DNA of 64,000 bases, taken from Delftia tsuruhatensis NBRC 16741 (GTDB lineage: Bacteria; Pseudomonadota; Gammaproteobacteria; Burkholderiales; Burkholderiaceae_C). The stretch covers positions 305,605 through 369,604 of the forward strand of contig NZ_BCTO01000010.1 of NCBI RefSeq assembly GCF_001571325.1, read 5' to 3'. How positions within the stretch are numbered: the first letter of the stretch is position 1; the number at the start of each line of letters is the position of its first letter. Positions 1 through 8,844 of the stretch are shown piece after piece. The position numbers were made by a program, and so were the translations under genes. Below the pieces are notes generated by a model, which ran no database searches, had not been told where the DNA came from, and saw only the letters and a list, made by a program, of their open reading frames with translations.

Positions 1-985
1 CAAACAACGCGCTGATGGCCCAGGGCGCGCCGACCCCTATCCAGGCCCAGTCCTGGTAGCGGCCGAGCGGGATGCTTGGCAGGCACAGCAACGGGATGAT
101 TCCCAGGGCGAGCAGGGCCCGGTCCATGCGCCGCCAGCGTGTGTCGCGGGTCAGCAGCTCGCGCATCTGCCAGGCCAGGGCGGCGGGAAGCATCAGGGTG
201 CCAAGGCTGACGCACAGATGGCCCCAGTGCGCCAGATGGTCGGGCAGCCAGATCTGCAGGTAGCCCCGGTCGCTGGCGCCATGGATCAGTACGGCGATGG
301 CTGCCACGGCCATGGCGGCCAGTTTGCGCAACCGCAAGGCCAGGGCGGCCCCGATGATCAGCAGGGCCAGCATGAGGTTGATGCCCTGGTGGATGCCCGA
401 TGCCCATTCCACGGCCGAGAACTGCGTCATCAGACCGCTGCTGCGCCAGATCGTGGCGTCCAGCTGCATGGGGCTTGAGGTCTGCACGCGCAGGATGAAG
501 GGCTGGTCCGTGTACAGCGGAAACACGAGCTGGCGCACATGGACCCGTGGTTCGCCGGTTGCCGTATCGCCGCTGCTGCGCATGCGCCAGGCGCCGTCCA
601 TGTACTGGTACAGCGCGACCTGGTCCAGGTAGCTGGGCAGGATCTCCAGCCACAGAGGGTCCTGCTCGGGGTCGATCTTCCCGGCGGCGATATAGGGAGC
701 CTGCACCTTGAGCCAATACACATCGCGCGTGTAGCCCTTGTTCAGCGGTGTGTCGAGCGCGGTGAAGTCCGTATCGGGCAGGGCTGCCACCTGGTCGATG
801 GTGAGGCTGCCCTGCGCATCGACAAGCGCCAGCATGGGCAGGTCCGTGCCCAGCTGCAGGCGCTTGGCTGGAAGGGACTGCCAGGCCGGACTGAGGATGA
901 AGCAGACCACCAGCACCAGCGAAAACACCAGCCAGCCCGGCAGCGCCAGACGGTTCAGGACACGCAGCAGGTTCAGGATGCGCAT
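1..985 (-). CDS. 7TMR-DISM sensor protein, probable histidine kinase (partial, runs off the window)
   Basis: An open reading frame runs from an ATG at 985 to the left edge without a stop, giving 328 codons of the N-terminal part. It begins with one membrane segment (about residues 10-32), then an extracytoplasmic domain ending near residue 170, then several hydrophobic helices. This is the 7TMR-DISMED2 plus 7TMR-DISM layout of carbohydrate- or small-ligand-sensing receptors. It matches the neighbouring kinase at 973-3069 along its whole visible length, sharing DPLWLEI, HVRQLVFPL and the VEWASG-HQG-NL segment, so the two are tandem paralogues. Its start overlaps the neighbour's stop by 13 bases, suggesting co-transcription and translational coupling. 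The catalytic end lies outside the window, so kinase activity is inferred from the paralogue. Confidence 0.8.
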   Translation of the reverse strand, partial: MRILNLLRVLNRLALPGWLVFSLVLVVCFILSPAWQSLPAKRLQLGTDLPMLALVDAQGSLTIDQVAALPDTDFTALDTPLNKGYTRDVYWLKVQAPYIAAGKIDPEQDPLWLEILPSYLDQVALYQYMDGAWRMRSSGDTATGEPRVHVRQLVFPLYTDQPFILRVQTSSPMQLDATIWRSSGLMTQFSAVEWASGIHQGINLMLALLIIGAALALRLRKLAAMAVAAIAVLIHGASDRGYLQIWLPDHLAHWGHLCVSLGTLMLPAALAWQMRELLTRDTRWRRMDRALLALGIIPLLCLPSIPLGRYQDWAWIGVGAPWAISALF

Positions 986-3069
986 GGCGAGGCGGGCTGT
1001 GTTGCAGCTGTGGCAAGGCCGCTGTCTTCGGGAATGCTGCAGGGCAGCGTCAGCGTGAAGCAGGTGCCGCCGCCCGCAGCTGGCGTGACCTGCACATCGC
1101 CGCCGTGCATCTGGGCCACGCGCCGGGCCACCCACAGGCCCAGGCCGAAGCCTCGGGTCTGGTCCGAGCGCTCTCCGCGCTCGTGCAGCTCGAAGATGCG
1201 CTGCGCCAGCTCGGGCGCCAGGCCAGGGCCCTCGTCGCTGACGGTGAGCTCCAGCCGGCCCTGCCCGTCCAGGCGGGCACACACGGCGATTTCGCCGGCC
1301 TGGGCGTATTTCACGGCGTTGTCCACGAGGTTGGACAGGGCGATGCGCACCAGCGTGGGATCGCACTGCCAGGAGGCGGGGATGCCGGCAGTCTCCAGCC
1401 TCAGATGATGGCGGCGCGACCAGTGCACGAGCTGTACGGCATCGTCGATCAGGTCCGTCACCGGAACCCGGTCGAGCTGCAGCCGGAACGCAGGCGCGTC
1501 CAGGCGGTCGCTGACCAGGCAGTTGTCCACCAGGGCCGTGAGGCGCCTGCAGGCACGCCGGATCTGGGCGGCCCGCTCCAGTTGGGAGTCGATGTCGGTG
1601 GACGGAAAGGTCAACTGCTCCGTGGCCGCGCTGTCCACCACGGCCAGCGGCGTGCGGAATTCATGGTTGACCATGTTGAAGAACTGGCGCTGCTCTAGCC
1701 GCAGGGTGCGTTCGCCGTGCAGCGCGGCCTGCAGCGCGTTCTGTGCATGCAGCAGCTCGGCCGTGCGTGTGCGTACCCGGCCTTCGAGCGCGTGCTCGGA
1801 GCGGGCCAATGACTCCACCAGTTGCGCCTGCCTGTCCATGGAGTTCTGGAATTTCTCGACCAGGCTGGCGCCCACGGCAATGATGATGAGGATGTACAGC
1901 AGCAGCGATTCCAGTTGCCAGTACATGCCGGCTTCGATGTCGGAGGACACCAGCCCCGTGAACGCTGCAGCCACGTGGATGCCCATGACCGCATGCAGCG
2001 TGTAGGGAATCAGCACCAGCAGGTTGACGATGCTGGGGCCCTGGCGGAGCAGGTTCTTCCAGGCCACCAGAGCGCTCAGCATGCTGGCCATCCAGGGGAC
2101 GCTGACTCCGAGCCAGGCCCATTGCGTGTAGTGCCCCATGGGAATGCTGAGCAAGGCCAGCAGCGGCGCCAAGGTCAGCAGCACCAGCATGCGGTCGATG
2201 CGGCGCCAGATCGTTCCGCGCGTCAAGGTCTCGCGTGCCTGCCAGGCAAAGGCGGCAGGCAGCAGGAAGACGCCCACGCTCACCCAGATATCCGCATGCG
2301 GCGCCCAGGGCTCGGGCAGCCACAGCTGGGCATAGCCGCGCACATTGGCGTTGTGGGTCAGAACCACGAACGCCAGCAGCGTCATGGCCATCAGGCTGCG
2401 CATGCGAAGGGCCAGGGCTGCGCCGGCGATCAGCAAGGTCAGCACCAGGTTCACGCCCTGGTGCACCCCCGAGGCCCACTCCACGCTGGACAGCCAGGCC
2501 ATCAGCCCCGTGCTGCGCCAGACCGTGGCGTACAGCTGCATGGCGCTGCTGGTCTCGATGCGCAGCACAAAGGGCTGGCCGGCGCGCAGTGGAAACACCA
2601 GCTGGCGCACATGGATGCGCTGGGCCATGGGCACCGTGTCGCCGCTTTCGCGTGCCTGCCACAGGCCATTCGCCTGCTGGTAGAGCGTGACCCTGTCCAG
2701 ATAGGTGGGCGTGATCTCCAGCCACAGCGGATCATTGCCGGCCAGCGCACTGGCGGGTGCGAGGGCAGGCATGGCAACCCTCACCCAGTAAGCCTGGCGG
2801 GTATAGCCCTCGTTCAGAGGCGTGCGCCGGGTTTCGAAGGCATCATCGGGCAGGGCCGCGACCTGTTCAATGGTCATGCTGCGGCCCGCATCGGCAAGCA
2901 CCTGCATCGGCAGGTCCTTGCCCAGACGCAGTCCCTTGTCAGGGGGAGACATGGTTGCCGGGCTCAGCACGAAAAATGCGAGCAGCCCGAGCGATACCGT
3001 GATCCATGCAATAAAAGTAAATTTTTGTGTGTTTCTCTGAACTGTGAGCATTCGAGAGTGTTCGTGCAT
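973..3069 (-). CDS. 7TMR-DISM hybrid-topology sensor histidine kinase
   Basis: A 698-residue membrane sensor kinase. Residues about 20-38 form a first membrane helix, 40-190 an extracytoplasmic ligand-binding domain (7TMR-DISMED2 type), and about 205-400 seven hydrophobic segments (7TMR-DISM). A coiled-coil linker (405-455) follows, then HisKA with the phospho-acceptor His469 in MVNHEFRTP, and HATPase_c with the N box (SNLVDNAVKYA, about 579-589), G1 box (DEGPG, 612-616) and G2 box (GFGLG, 640-644). All catalytic motifs look intact. The response regulator at 3121 is transcribed divergently 51 bp away and is the likely partner. The next gene on this strand is a truncated paralogue overlapping by 13 bases. 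ATGs at 3069 and 3051 are both possible starts. The ligand is unknown. Confidence 0.9.
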   Translation of the reverse strand: MHEHSRMLTVQRNTQKFTFIAWITVSLGLLAFFVLSPATMSPPDKGLRLGKDLPMQVLADAGRSMTIEQVAALPDDAFETRRTPLNEGYTRQAYWVRVAMPALAPASALAGNDPLWLEITPTYLDRVTLYQQANGLWQARESGDTVPMAQRIHVRQLVFPLRAGQPFVLRIETSSAMQLYATVWRSTGLMAWLSSVEWASGVHQGVNLVLTLLIAGAALALRMRSLMAMTLLAFVVLTHNANVRGYAQLWLPEPWAPHADIWVSVGVFLLPAAFAWQARETLTRGTIWRRIDRMLVLLTLAPLLALLSIPMGHYTQWAWLGVSVPWMASMLSALVAWKNLLRQGPSIVNLLVLIPYTLHAVMGIHVAAAFTGLVSSDIEAGMYWQLESLLLYILIIIAVGASLVEKFQNSMDRQAQLVESLARSEHALEGRVRTRTAELLHAQNALQAALHGERTLRLEQRQFFNMVNHEFRTPLAVVDSAATEQLTFPSTDIDSQLERAAQIRRACRRLTALVDNCLVSDRLDAPAFRLQLDRVPVTDLIDDAVQLVHWSRRHHLRLETAGIPASWQCDPTLVRIALSNLVDNAVKYAQAGEIAVCARLDGQGRLELTVSDEGPGLAPELAQRIFELHERGERSDQTRGFGLGLWVARRVAQMHGGDVQVTPAAGGGTCFTLTLPCSIPEDSGLATAATQPASPCAS

Positions 3070-3120
3070 GGCGGCGGACGTTCACCCCAATGAAAATCCG
3101 CGCACCAATAGGCAAACATC

Positions 3121-3822
3121 ATGCAGCAGACACTAGAGCCATCGATCGAGTTCACCGTCGCCGTCGTAGAGGACGACGAGGATATTCGTATCAATGTGTG
3201 TCGATTTTTAACAAAGTCTGGCCTGCATGCCTGGGGCACGGATTCTGCAGAAGACTTCTACATAAAGCTACTGCGCGAGAAGGCAGATCTGGTCGTCGTC
3301 GACCTGGGTCTGCCCGGCGAGGACGGGCTGAGCCTGGTCAAGCGCCTGGCCGAGCAGGAGATCCCCGTGGTGGTGCTCACGGCACGCGGCGATCTGGACA
3401 GCCGCATTGCCGGCCTCAATGCCGGCGCCCTGCAGTACTTCGTCAAGCCCACCGACATGAACGAGCTGGTGGCCGGCATCCGCTCCCAGCTTCGCCGCAA
3501 CACCGGTCAGCCGGGCAGGGCGTCCGCCCCATTCCTGACCTGGCGCCTTGACCCCCTGTCGGCCTGCATGGTCGCACCCAACCACCAGATCATTGCCCTG
3601 ACCAGCCGCGAGCTGGAATTGCTCGGCTGCCTGATGGCAACCCCCGGGACCATGGTGTCCAAGCAGACCCTGATCGAGGCCATGGGCTATGCCGATGTGG
3701 ATGACGGTTTTCATCGCATTGAATCGCAGTTGACGCGGCTTCGCCGCAAGACCCTGGATATCTCCGGGCTGGCCCTGCCGGTGAGGGCCGTGTTCGGTCG
3801 AGGGCTGGTGTTCGTGCCTTAG
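3121..3822 (+). CDS. OmpR/PhoB-family response regulator
   Basis: A 233-residue two-component response regulator. The receiver domain (about 12-125) has the acidic pair E17-D18-D19, phospho-acceptor Asp61 in VVVDLGLPGEDG, switch residue Thr87 and Lys109 before the usual proline. Residues about 135-233 form a winged-helix DNA-binding domain of the OmpR type (ALTSRELELLGCL, then the IESQLTRLRRK recognition-helix region). It is transcribed away from the kinase at 973-3069, and the 51-bp gap must hold both promoters. Its targets are unknown; autoregulation and control of the two kinase genes are plausible inferences. Confidence 0.9.
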   Translation: MQQTLEPSIEFTVAVVEDDEDIRINVCRFLTKSGLHAWGTDSAEDFYIKLLREKADLVVVDLGLPGEDGLSLVKRLAEQEIPVVVLTARGDLDSRIAGLNAGALQYFVKPTDMNELVAGIRSQLRRNTGQPGRASAPFLTWRLDPLSACMVAPNHQIIALTSRELELLGCLMATPGTMVSKQTLIEAMGYADVDDGFHRIESQLTRLRRKTLDISGLALPVRAVFGRGLVFVP

Positions 3823-4019
3823 GCGCCTTTTTCTTCTCCATTTCAGCTTTTTGAACCGCTGCCGTCCGGGCATGCGGAAGGGATTCGTTCGCCCATTTTT
3901 TTGCTGCAAAAGCGCGTGCGCGTGATTGGGCGGCTTGGTGCTGGCGGTGTGCGCAAGCCGGCGGCGTGGGCCGTCGGGGTTTTCATCCGTGATCAAACAC
4001 ACATGAAGAGAGGAATGGT

Positions 4020-6485
4020 ATGGCGAGACAGAGTTTGCATATCCGGCCCACAGGGCCGCGCATGAAGGCCTGGAGGCAGGCCAGAAGTCTGGTTGCAGCC
4101 GGCACCCTGGCAATGGTGGGTGCAGTTGCGCAGGCGGCATTTCTGAATGGGGACTTCGAGGCAGGGGACCTGACTGGCTGGACCCCCCAGGCCTGGACCA
4201 ACAATGGCACCCAGGCCAATCCGAAGCGCTTGAGCGAGTTGCGCCTGCAGCCACCTGGCACCAAGTCCCATCTGGTCGAAATCGCCAGCGGCTCGGAAGG
4301 CGCTGCAGACGAAGTCCTGTTCCGGGGTGACGCCGGCCAGTCCGCCCTCAAACTGACTTTGGCAGGCTCCCACTCTGCCCGCATCAACCTCAAGGCGAAC
4401 AGCGCCATCCCAGCCAGCAACGTGATACCTCGGTCCAGCAAGGTCACGGGGGGACTCGCCGGCTGGACCCAGCAGGTCAATACGGCAAGTTCCATCACCC
4501 AGGAAGTGACGCTGACTGCGGATGACATCGACCAGGACGGCAAGATCCACATCCGATTTGTCGCGGCGCCCGTGCTTGAGTACGCCAGCAATCACGGAGG
4601 CGAGGATCGCCCCTACTTTGCCATCTCGCTGGTCAAGACCTATGACGCCCAGACCGCCACGGATCTGACGGGCTCACCCCAGGAGTTGTTCTTCAAATAC
4701 CACTACGGCGGCGAGCCGGGGGCACCCTGGAAGACCTTTACCGACAAGGGCGGTGCCATCCAGAACTACACCGACCCCCAGGCCTACGATGTCGCTCCTG
4801 GCAATGCCTACCTGCGGGTAGGCGACAAGGTCAGGCTGCAGGCCGTGGCCTCGGCCTGCAGTGCCGGTGGCCACGCAGGCCATCTGTACGTTGACAACTT
4901 CGGCACGACCTTGCCCAAGACCCTGTGGATCAGCGCGTCCGGGCCTGTCAGCGCGCCCAAGGCGGACGGCACGGAGATCACCTATACCTACACCTATACG
5001 AACAACGGCAGCACCCCGGTGAACAACGTGAAGGTCACGCCCGCCATGCCCGTGGGCACGGATGCGGGCATCAGTCCGACCACGTTCGTGTCGCTGGCCG
5101 GCGACGGCGGCGCTTGCACGGCCCCGGCCGTGGGCAGTTCAGATCCTGCCCAGTGCGACTTTGGGACCCTGGCTCCCGGGCAGTCGGGCACGTTCACGAT
5201 GACCGTGAAGGTTCCTGCGGGCACGCCGTCAGACCAGATCAACAACGGCAACTACACCATCGGAGGCGACCTGACCTCGACCCTGCTCGGTGCCATGGTG
5301 CAGACCCAATTGCTGGCTCCCGCGGCGAGCAGCGACATGGTGCCTGATGTCTCCGGACTCCCGCCCACCGCCGTGGTCGGCGTCCCCTACACCGGCAGCT
5401 TCTCCTGCAAGAACGATGGTGCAGCCAGCGCAGGCCAGGCTATCTGCGATGCCTCCGGTCTGCCTCCTGGCGTGACGGCAGGCCAATGCACGATAGACGG
5501 CGCGGCCTGGATGCAGCCCGCCGTGGTGCCTGCGGGCAAGACGGTGGTCTGCCAGGTCTCCGGCACACCGACGGGTCCAGGCGGCAGCTCGACGGTCACG
5601 GTGACCACGGGCGGCGACAACGACCTGACCCCGGGCAACAACACGACCACGTCGAACATCGCGGTCACCACAGCGCCGGACATGCAGGTCAATCTGAGCG
5701 GACTGCCCCCCACCTCGCCGCTGAACATTCCCTATAGCGGCAGCTTCACCTGCAGCAACCAGGGCCTGGCCAACGCCGTGAGCGGCACCTCCTGCGCCGT
5801 CTCCGGCCTGCCGGCTGGCGTGACACAAGGCGCATGCTCCATCAGCCCCGGCAATGCCGCGTGGGTGGCGGGCAATGCGGTGCCGGTGGGAGCCACGGTC
5901 ACCTGCCAGGTGAGCGGTACGCCCACGGCCGCAGGTTCGTCCACGGTCACGGGCACCACGGGCGCAACGGATGATTCGAATGCGGCAAACAACACCGCGA
6001 CCATGAATGTGTCCACCGTTGCAGTGCCCGACATGGGCGTCGATCTGAGCGGCCTGCCGACCGCGTTCACTGCCGGCACGCCCTACAGCGGCCGTTTTGT
6101 CTGCAAGAACCAGGGCTCGGCCGATGCATCGGCAGGCACCTCGTGCGCAGTCACGGGACTGCCGCCTGGCGTCAGCCAGGGCGCTTGCCGCATCAGCCCC
6201 TCCAATGCAGCCTGGTCCGCAGGGGATGCCGTGCCTGCGGGCGCCAGCGTGACCTGCACGGTCAGCGGAACGCCCAGCTCCGTGGGGGCGGTGGCACTGA
6301 CGGGCAGTACCGGTGCGACCGGAGATGCCAACCCGGCCAACAACACGGCTTCCCGCGCGGTGGCCGTGGCCGTATCGCCCGCCTCCATCCCCACCCTCTC
6401 CGAATGGGGCCTGATCCTGATGTCCGGCTTGATGGGCATCATGGGCTGGGGCATGGTGCGCCGCCGCCGCTTCAACGCGCTGTGA
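4020..6485 (+). CDS. IPTL-CTERM-anchored secreted protein with DUF11-like and three tandem repeats
   Basis: An 821-residue exported protein. The start at 4020 follows an AGAGGA ribosome site; a second ATG at 4062 would give a tighter signal peptide. The signal ends near AVAQA-AF. Residues about 45-300 are a Ser/Thr/Ala-rich N-terminal domain of unrecognised function. Residues about 300-420 resemble a DUF11 domain (YTNNGSTPVNNVKV, then GTLAPGQSGTFT). Three repeats of about 115 residues start at residues 439, 554 and 671, each with a D-M-x-V/P-D/N-L/V-SGLP opening and a paired-cysteine pattern. Residues 790-821 are a classical IPTL-CTERM tail: IPTLSEWGL, a membrane helix, then RRRR. The tail is a protein-sorting signal known from exopolysaccharide-producing betaproteobacteria. 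It probably acts at the cell surface as an adhesin or matrix protein; that role is inferred. No sorting enzyme is nearby. Confidence 0.85.
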   Translation: MARQSLHIRPTGPRMKAWRQARSLVAAGTLAMVGAVAQAAFLNGDFEAGDLTGWTPQAWTNNGTQANPKRLSELRLQPPGTKSHLVEIASGSEGAADEVLFRGDAGQSALKLTLAGSHSARINLKANSAIPASNVIPRSSKVTGGLAGWTQQVNTASSITQEVTLTADDIDQDGKIHIRFVAAPVLEYASNHGGEDRPYFAISLVKTYDAQTATDLTGSPQELFFKYHYGGEPGAPWKTFTDKGGAIQNYTDPQAYDVAPGNAYLRVGDKVRLQAVASACSAGGHAGHLYVDNFGTTLPKTLWISASGPVSAPKADGTEITYTYTYTNNGSTPVNNVKVTPAMPVGTDAGISPTTFVSLAGDGGACTAPAVGSSDPAQCDFGTLAPGQSGTFTMTVKVPAGTPSDQINNGNYTIGGDLTSTLLGAMVQTQLLAPAASSDMVPDVSGLPPTAVVGVPYTGSFSCKNDGAASAGQAICDASGLPPGVTAGQCTIDGAAWMQPAVVPAGKTVVCQVSGTPTGPGGSSTVTVTTGGDNDLTPGNNTTTSNIAVTTAPDMQVNLSGLPPTSPLNIPYSGSFTCSNQGLANAVSGTSCAVSGLPAGVTQGACSISPGNAAWVAGNAVPVGATVTCQVSGTPTAAGSSTVTGTTGATDDSNAANNTATMNVSTVAVPDMGVDLSGLPTAFTAGTPYSGRFVCKNQGSADASAGTSCAVTGLPPGVSQGACRISPSNAAWSAGDAVPAGASVTCTVSGTPSSVGAVALTGSTGATGDANPANNTASRAVAVAVSPASIPTLSEWGLILMSGLMGIMGWGMVRRRRFNAL
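5334..6380 (+). repeat. Three tandem ~115-codon repeats in the IPTL-CTERM gene
   Basis: Repeat units begin at 5334, 5679 and 6030. Each encodes the same order of motifs: SGLPP or SGLP near the start, PYSGxFxC, SGLPxGVxxGxC, AxWxxxxAVPxGxxVxCxVSGTP, then NPANNT or similar. The four conserved cysteines per unit suggest disulfides or a shared extracellular beta-sandwich fold. The copies are clearly diverged at the DNA level, so the duplication is old. Confidence 0.85.
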
Positions 6486-6507
6486 CCGGCAACCGGTCGT
6501 GACGCAG

Positions 6508-6533
6508 GGCGTCCTTCGGGGCGCCTTTTTTTT
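6508..6533 (+). terminator. Rho-independent terminator after the IPTL-CTERM gene
   Basis: A 7-bp stem (GGCGTCC pairing with GGGCGCC through one G-T wobble) closes a TTCG tetraloop and is followed directly by eight T. It lies 23 bp past the stop at 6485. Confidence 0.9.
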
Positions 6534-6609
6534 GGTTCGGAGCATGGCCGCAGCCCATTGACATGCTCAATATGTGATCGAATAAGGGTTTATACCTAGC
6601 ATTCGCCCC

Positions 6610-7557
6610 ATGATCGTCCGTGATCGCCCCGCCGGCCTCAGGCTGTTTCTGATTTTGCGGGGCTCGGTGCTCCAGCGCATCCAGGTCACGCTGCTCGTGA
6701 ACATCGTGTTTGCCGCCATCATCACCCTGGTGCACGGCAATCTCTTCGACGTGAAGATCACGGTGACGCCCATCCCCTTCACGCTGATCGGCCTGCCGCT
6801 GGCCATCTTCCTGGGGTTTCGCAACAACACCGCCTACGACCGCTACTGGGAAGGGCGCAAGCTCTGGGGAGAGATGGTGATCTGCGCGCGCACGCTGGCG
6901 CGCCAGTGCCAGAGCCTGATTGCGCTGGACACGGTGCCCGATCCCCGGCGCCGCGACAGCGACGTGCGCGTGCGCATGGTGCACCGGGCTGTTGCCTTCG
7001 CGCATTCGCTGCGGTCCCAGCTGCGGGGCCTGCACGACGATGCCGAAGCCGGCCGCTGGCTCGTGGACAGGGAATGGCGCCAAATCCAGGCCCTGCCGCT
7101 GGAGCAGCGCTGCGACGCACTGATGATGTCCATGGGGCATGACCTGGCGCAGTGTGTGCGCCGTGGCGAGATGGAGCCCTGCCTGGCCGCGTCCATGGAC
7201 AAGACCTTCACACGCATGACGGCCGCTGCCGCCTCGTGCGAGCGCATACGCAACACGCCCATGCCGTTCTCGTATGCGCTGCTGCTGCACCGCACGGCCT
7301 ATATGTACTGCTTTCTGCTGCCGTTCGGCCTGGTGGACACGACCGGGTTCATGACGCCTTTCGTCGTGGCCATCGTGGCCTACACCTTCTATGGGCTCGA
7401 CGCCCTTGGCGATGAACTCGAAGAGCCCTTTGGCCTGGAGAGCAACGACCTGCCGCTGGACACCATCTGCCGCTCCATCGAGATCAGCCTGGGCCGCACG
7501 CTGGGCGAGACGGATCTGCCCGCGCCGCTCAGGCCCGAGGGCTACAGGCTGACCTGA
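6610..7557 (+). CDS. Bestrophin-family (RFP-TM) channel protein
   Basis: A 315-residue inner-membrane protein of the bacterial bestrophin family, formerly UPF0187. Family signatures are the first two hydrophobic segments (about residues 27-65), the motif NNTAYDRYWEGRKLWGE just after them, and a C-terminal pair of helices followed by YGLDALGDELEEPFG. Bacterial homologues form pentameric ion channels; some conduct cations rather than chloride, so selectivity is not predicted here. The gene stands alone, with a terminator upstream and a convergent operon downstream. Confidence 0.88.
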   Translation: MIVRDRPAGLRLFLILRGSVLQRIQVTLLVNIVFAAIITLVHGNLFDVKITVTPIPFTLIGLPLAIFLGFRNNTAYDRYWEGRKLWGEMVICARTLARQCQSLIALDTVPDPRRRDSDVRVRMVHRAVAFAHSLRSQLRGLHDDAEAGRWLVDREWRQIQALPLEQRCDALMMSMGHDLAQCVRRGEMEPCLAASMDKTFTRMTAAAASCERIRNTPMPFSYALLLHRTAYMYCFLLPFGLVDTTGFMTPFVVAIVAYTFYGLDALGDELEEPFGLESNDLPLDTICRSIEISLGRTLGETDLPAPLRPEGYRLT

Positions 7558-7605
7558 GGCGGCGGGCAAGCATGGGAAAAAGCAAAGGCCCATGAAAAGC
7601 CCATG

Positions 7606-7632
7606 AAAAAGCCCCGCAGTTTCCTGCGGGGC
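7606..7632 (-). terminator. Terminator of the acyl-CoA dehydrogenase operon
   Basis: On the minus strand a 9-bp GC-rich stem (GCCCCGCAG with CTGCGGGGC) with a GAAA loop is followed by five T. It lies 27 bp past the stop of the acyl-CoA dehydrogenase at 7660. Confidence 0.88.
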
Positions 7633-7659
7633 CTGGTGGTCTGAAGCGGGACCCGAGGC

Positions 7660-8775
7660 TCAGGCAAACACGCCGGCCGTGTCCTGCATCTTCCCGGACA
7701 CGATGCCCAGATGGTGCAGCGTGTCCCCACCCGTCATCTCCATCTGCGTCAGGCGCTTGAAGTAGTGGCTGCCTGCGTACTCGTCGGTCACGCCGATGCC
7801 GCCGTGCAGCTGCACCGACTGCTGGCCCACATAGCGCAGCGACTGGCCCAGCTGGACCTTGGCGCGCGCGATGGCCACGTGGCGCTCGGCCTCGGGCGTG
7901 TTCATCTTGAGGCTGGCGTAGTAGCTCATGGAGCGGGCCAGCTCCAGCTGCATCTTCATGTCCGCCACGCGGTGGCGCAGGGCCTGGAAGCTGGCGATCA
8001 CCGTGTTGAACTGCTTGCGCTGGTTCATGTACTCGGTGGTGAGCTTCAGTGTCTGCTCCATGGCGCCCACGCCTTCGGCGCACAGGGCGGCGTTGGCCAC
8101 GTCCTGGGCCAGCGTCAGGGCGGCCAGGCCATCGGTCGTCACCAGCGTGGCGGGGGTCGCCTGGCAGCGCAGCTCGGCGGCGCGGCTGCCATCCTGGGTC
8201 CGGTAGCCCTGGGTGCTGACGCCGCTGGCGCCGCGCTCCACCAGGAAGAGGGCGATCTTGCCGTCCAGCTGGGCCGGCACCAGGAAGGCATCGGCCGCGT
8301 CGCCTGCGGGCACCACGCTCTTGGTGGCATCCACCGTGTAGCCGCTGCCGCTCTTGCCGGCCGTGGCTGCGCAGACGTCGAGCCGGTAACGGGCCTGGCG
8401 CTCCTGGTGTGCCAGCACGACCAGGGCCTCGCCGCTGGCCACGCGCGGCAGCCACTGGCCTGCCACGGAGGCGTCGGCATGCTGGCCGAGCACGCTGGAT
8501 GCCACGAAGGCCTGTGCCAGCGGCTCCATCACCAGGCCGCGGCCCAGCTCTTCCATCACCACCATCACGTCGGTGGCGCCCTGGCCCAGGCCGCCGTGCT
8601 CCTCGGGCACGGTCAGTGCCGTCAGGCCCAGTTCGGCCAGCTCGCCCCAGGCCTCGCGCGAGAAGCCGCCCGCCTCGACGATGGAGCGGCGGCGCTCGAA
8701 GGTGTAGCCCTTGTCCACCCAGCGGCGCACCGCGTCGCGCAGTTGCTGCTGGTCATCCGAAAAATCAAAGTCCAT
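7660..8775 (-). CDS. Acyl-CoA dehydrogenase, second gene of the pair
   Basis: A 371-residue flavoprotein of the acyl-CoA dehydrogenase family, which oxidises an acyl-CoA to the enoyl-CoA with transfer to ETF. The N-terminal helical domain (DFSDDQQQLRDAVRRWV), middle beta domain and C-terminal helical domain are all present. The C-terminal signature QLHGGIGVTDEY is clear. A good ribosome site (GGGAG) precedes the ATG at 8775. It lies 69 bp behind a second dehydrogenase of the same family. Such unequal pairs are known as PimC/PimD-type large and small subunits acting on dicarboxylyl-CoA or other unusual substrates; that substrate is inferred from arrangement only. No ETF, thiolase or CoA ligase is adjacent. 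Confidence 0.88.
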   Translation of the reverse strand: MDFDFSDDQQQLRDAVRRWVDKGYTFERRRSIVEAGGFSREAWGELAELGLTALTVPEEHGGLGQGATDVMVVMEELGRGLVMEPLAQAFVASSVLGQHADASVAGQWLPRVASGEALVVLAHQERQARYRLDVCAATAGKSGSGYTVDATKSVVPAGDAADAFLVPAQLDGKIALFLVERGASGVSTQGYRTQDGSRAAELRCQATPATLVTTDGLAALTLAQDVANAALCAEGVGAMEQTLKLTTEYMNQRKQFNTVIASFQALRHRVADMKMQLELARSMSYYASLKMNTPEAERHVAIARAKVQLGQSLRYVGQQSVQLHGGIGVTDEYAGSHYFKRLTQMEMTGGDTLHHLGIVSGKMQDTAGVFA

Positions 8776-8844
8776 TTTCTGTCTCCCGAAGCTGATCGAA
8801 GCGCGTCCGGCGCACTTCTGGGGTCAGCGAAACTCCAGCCAAAA

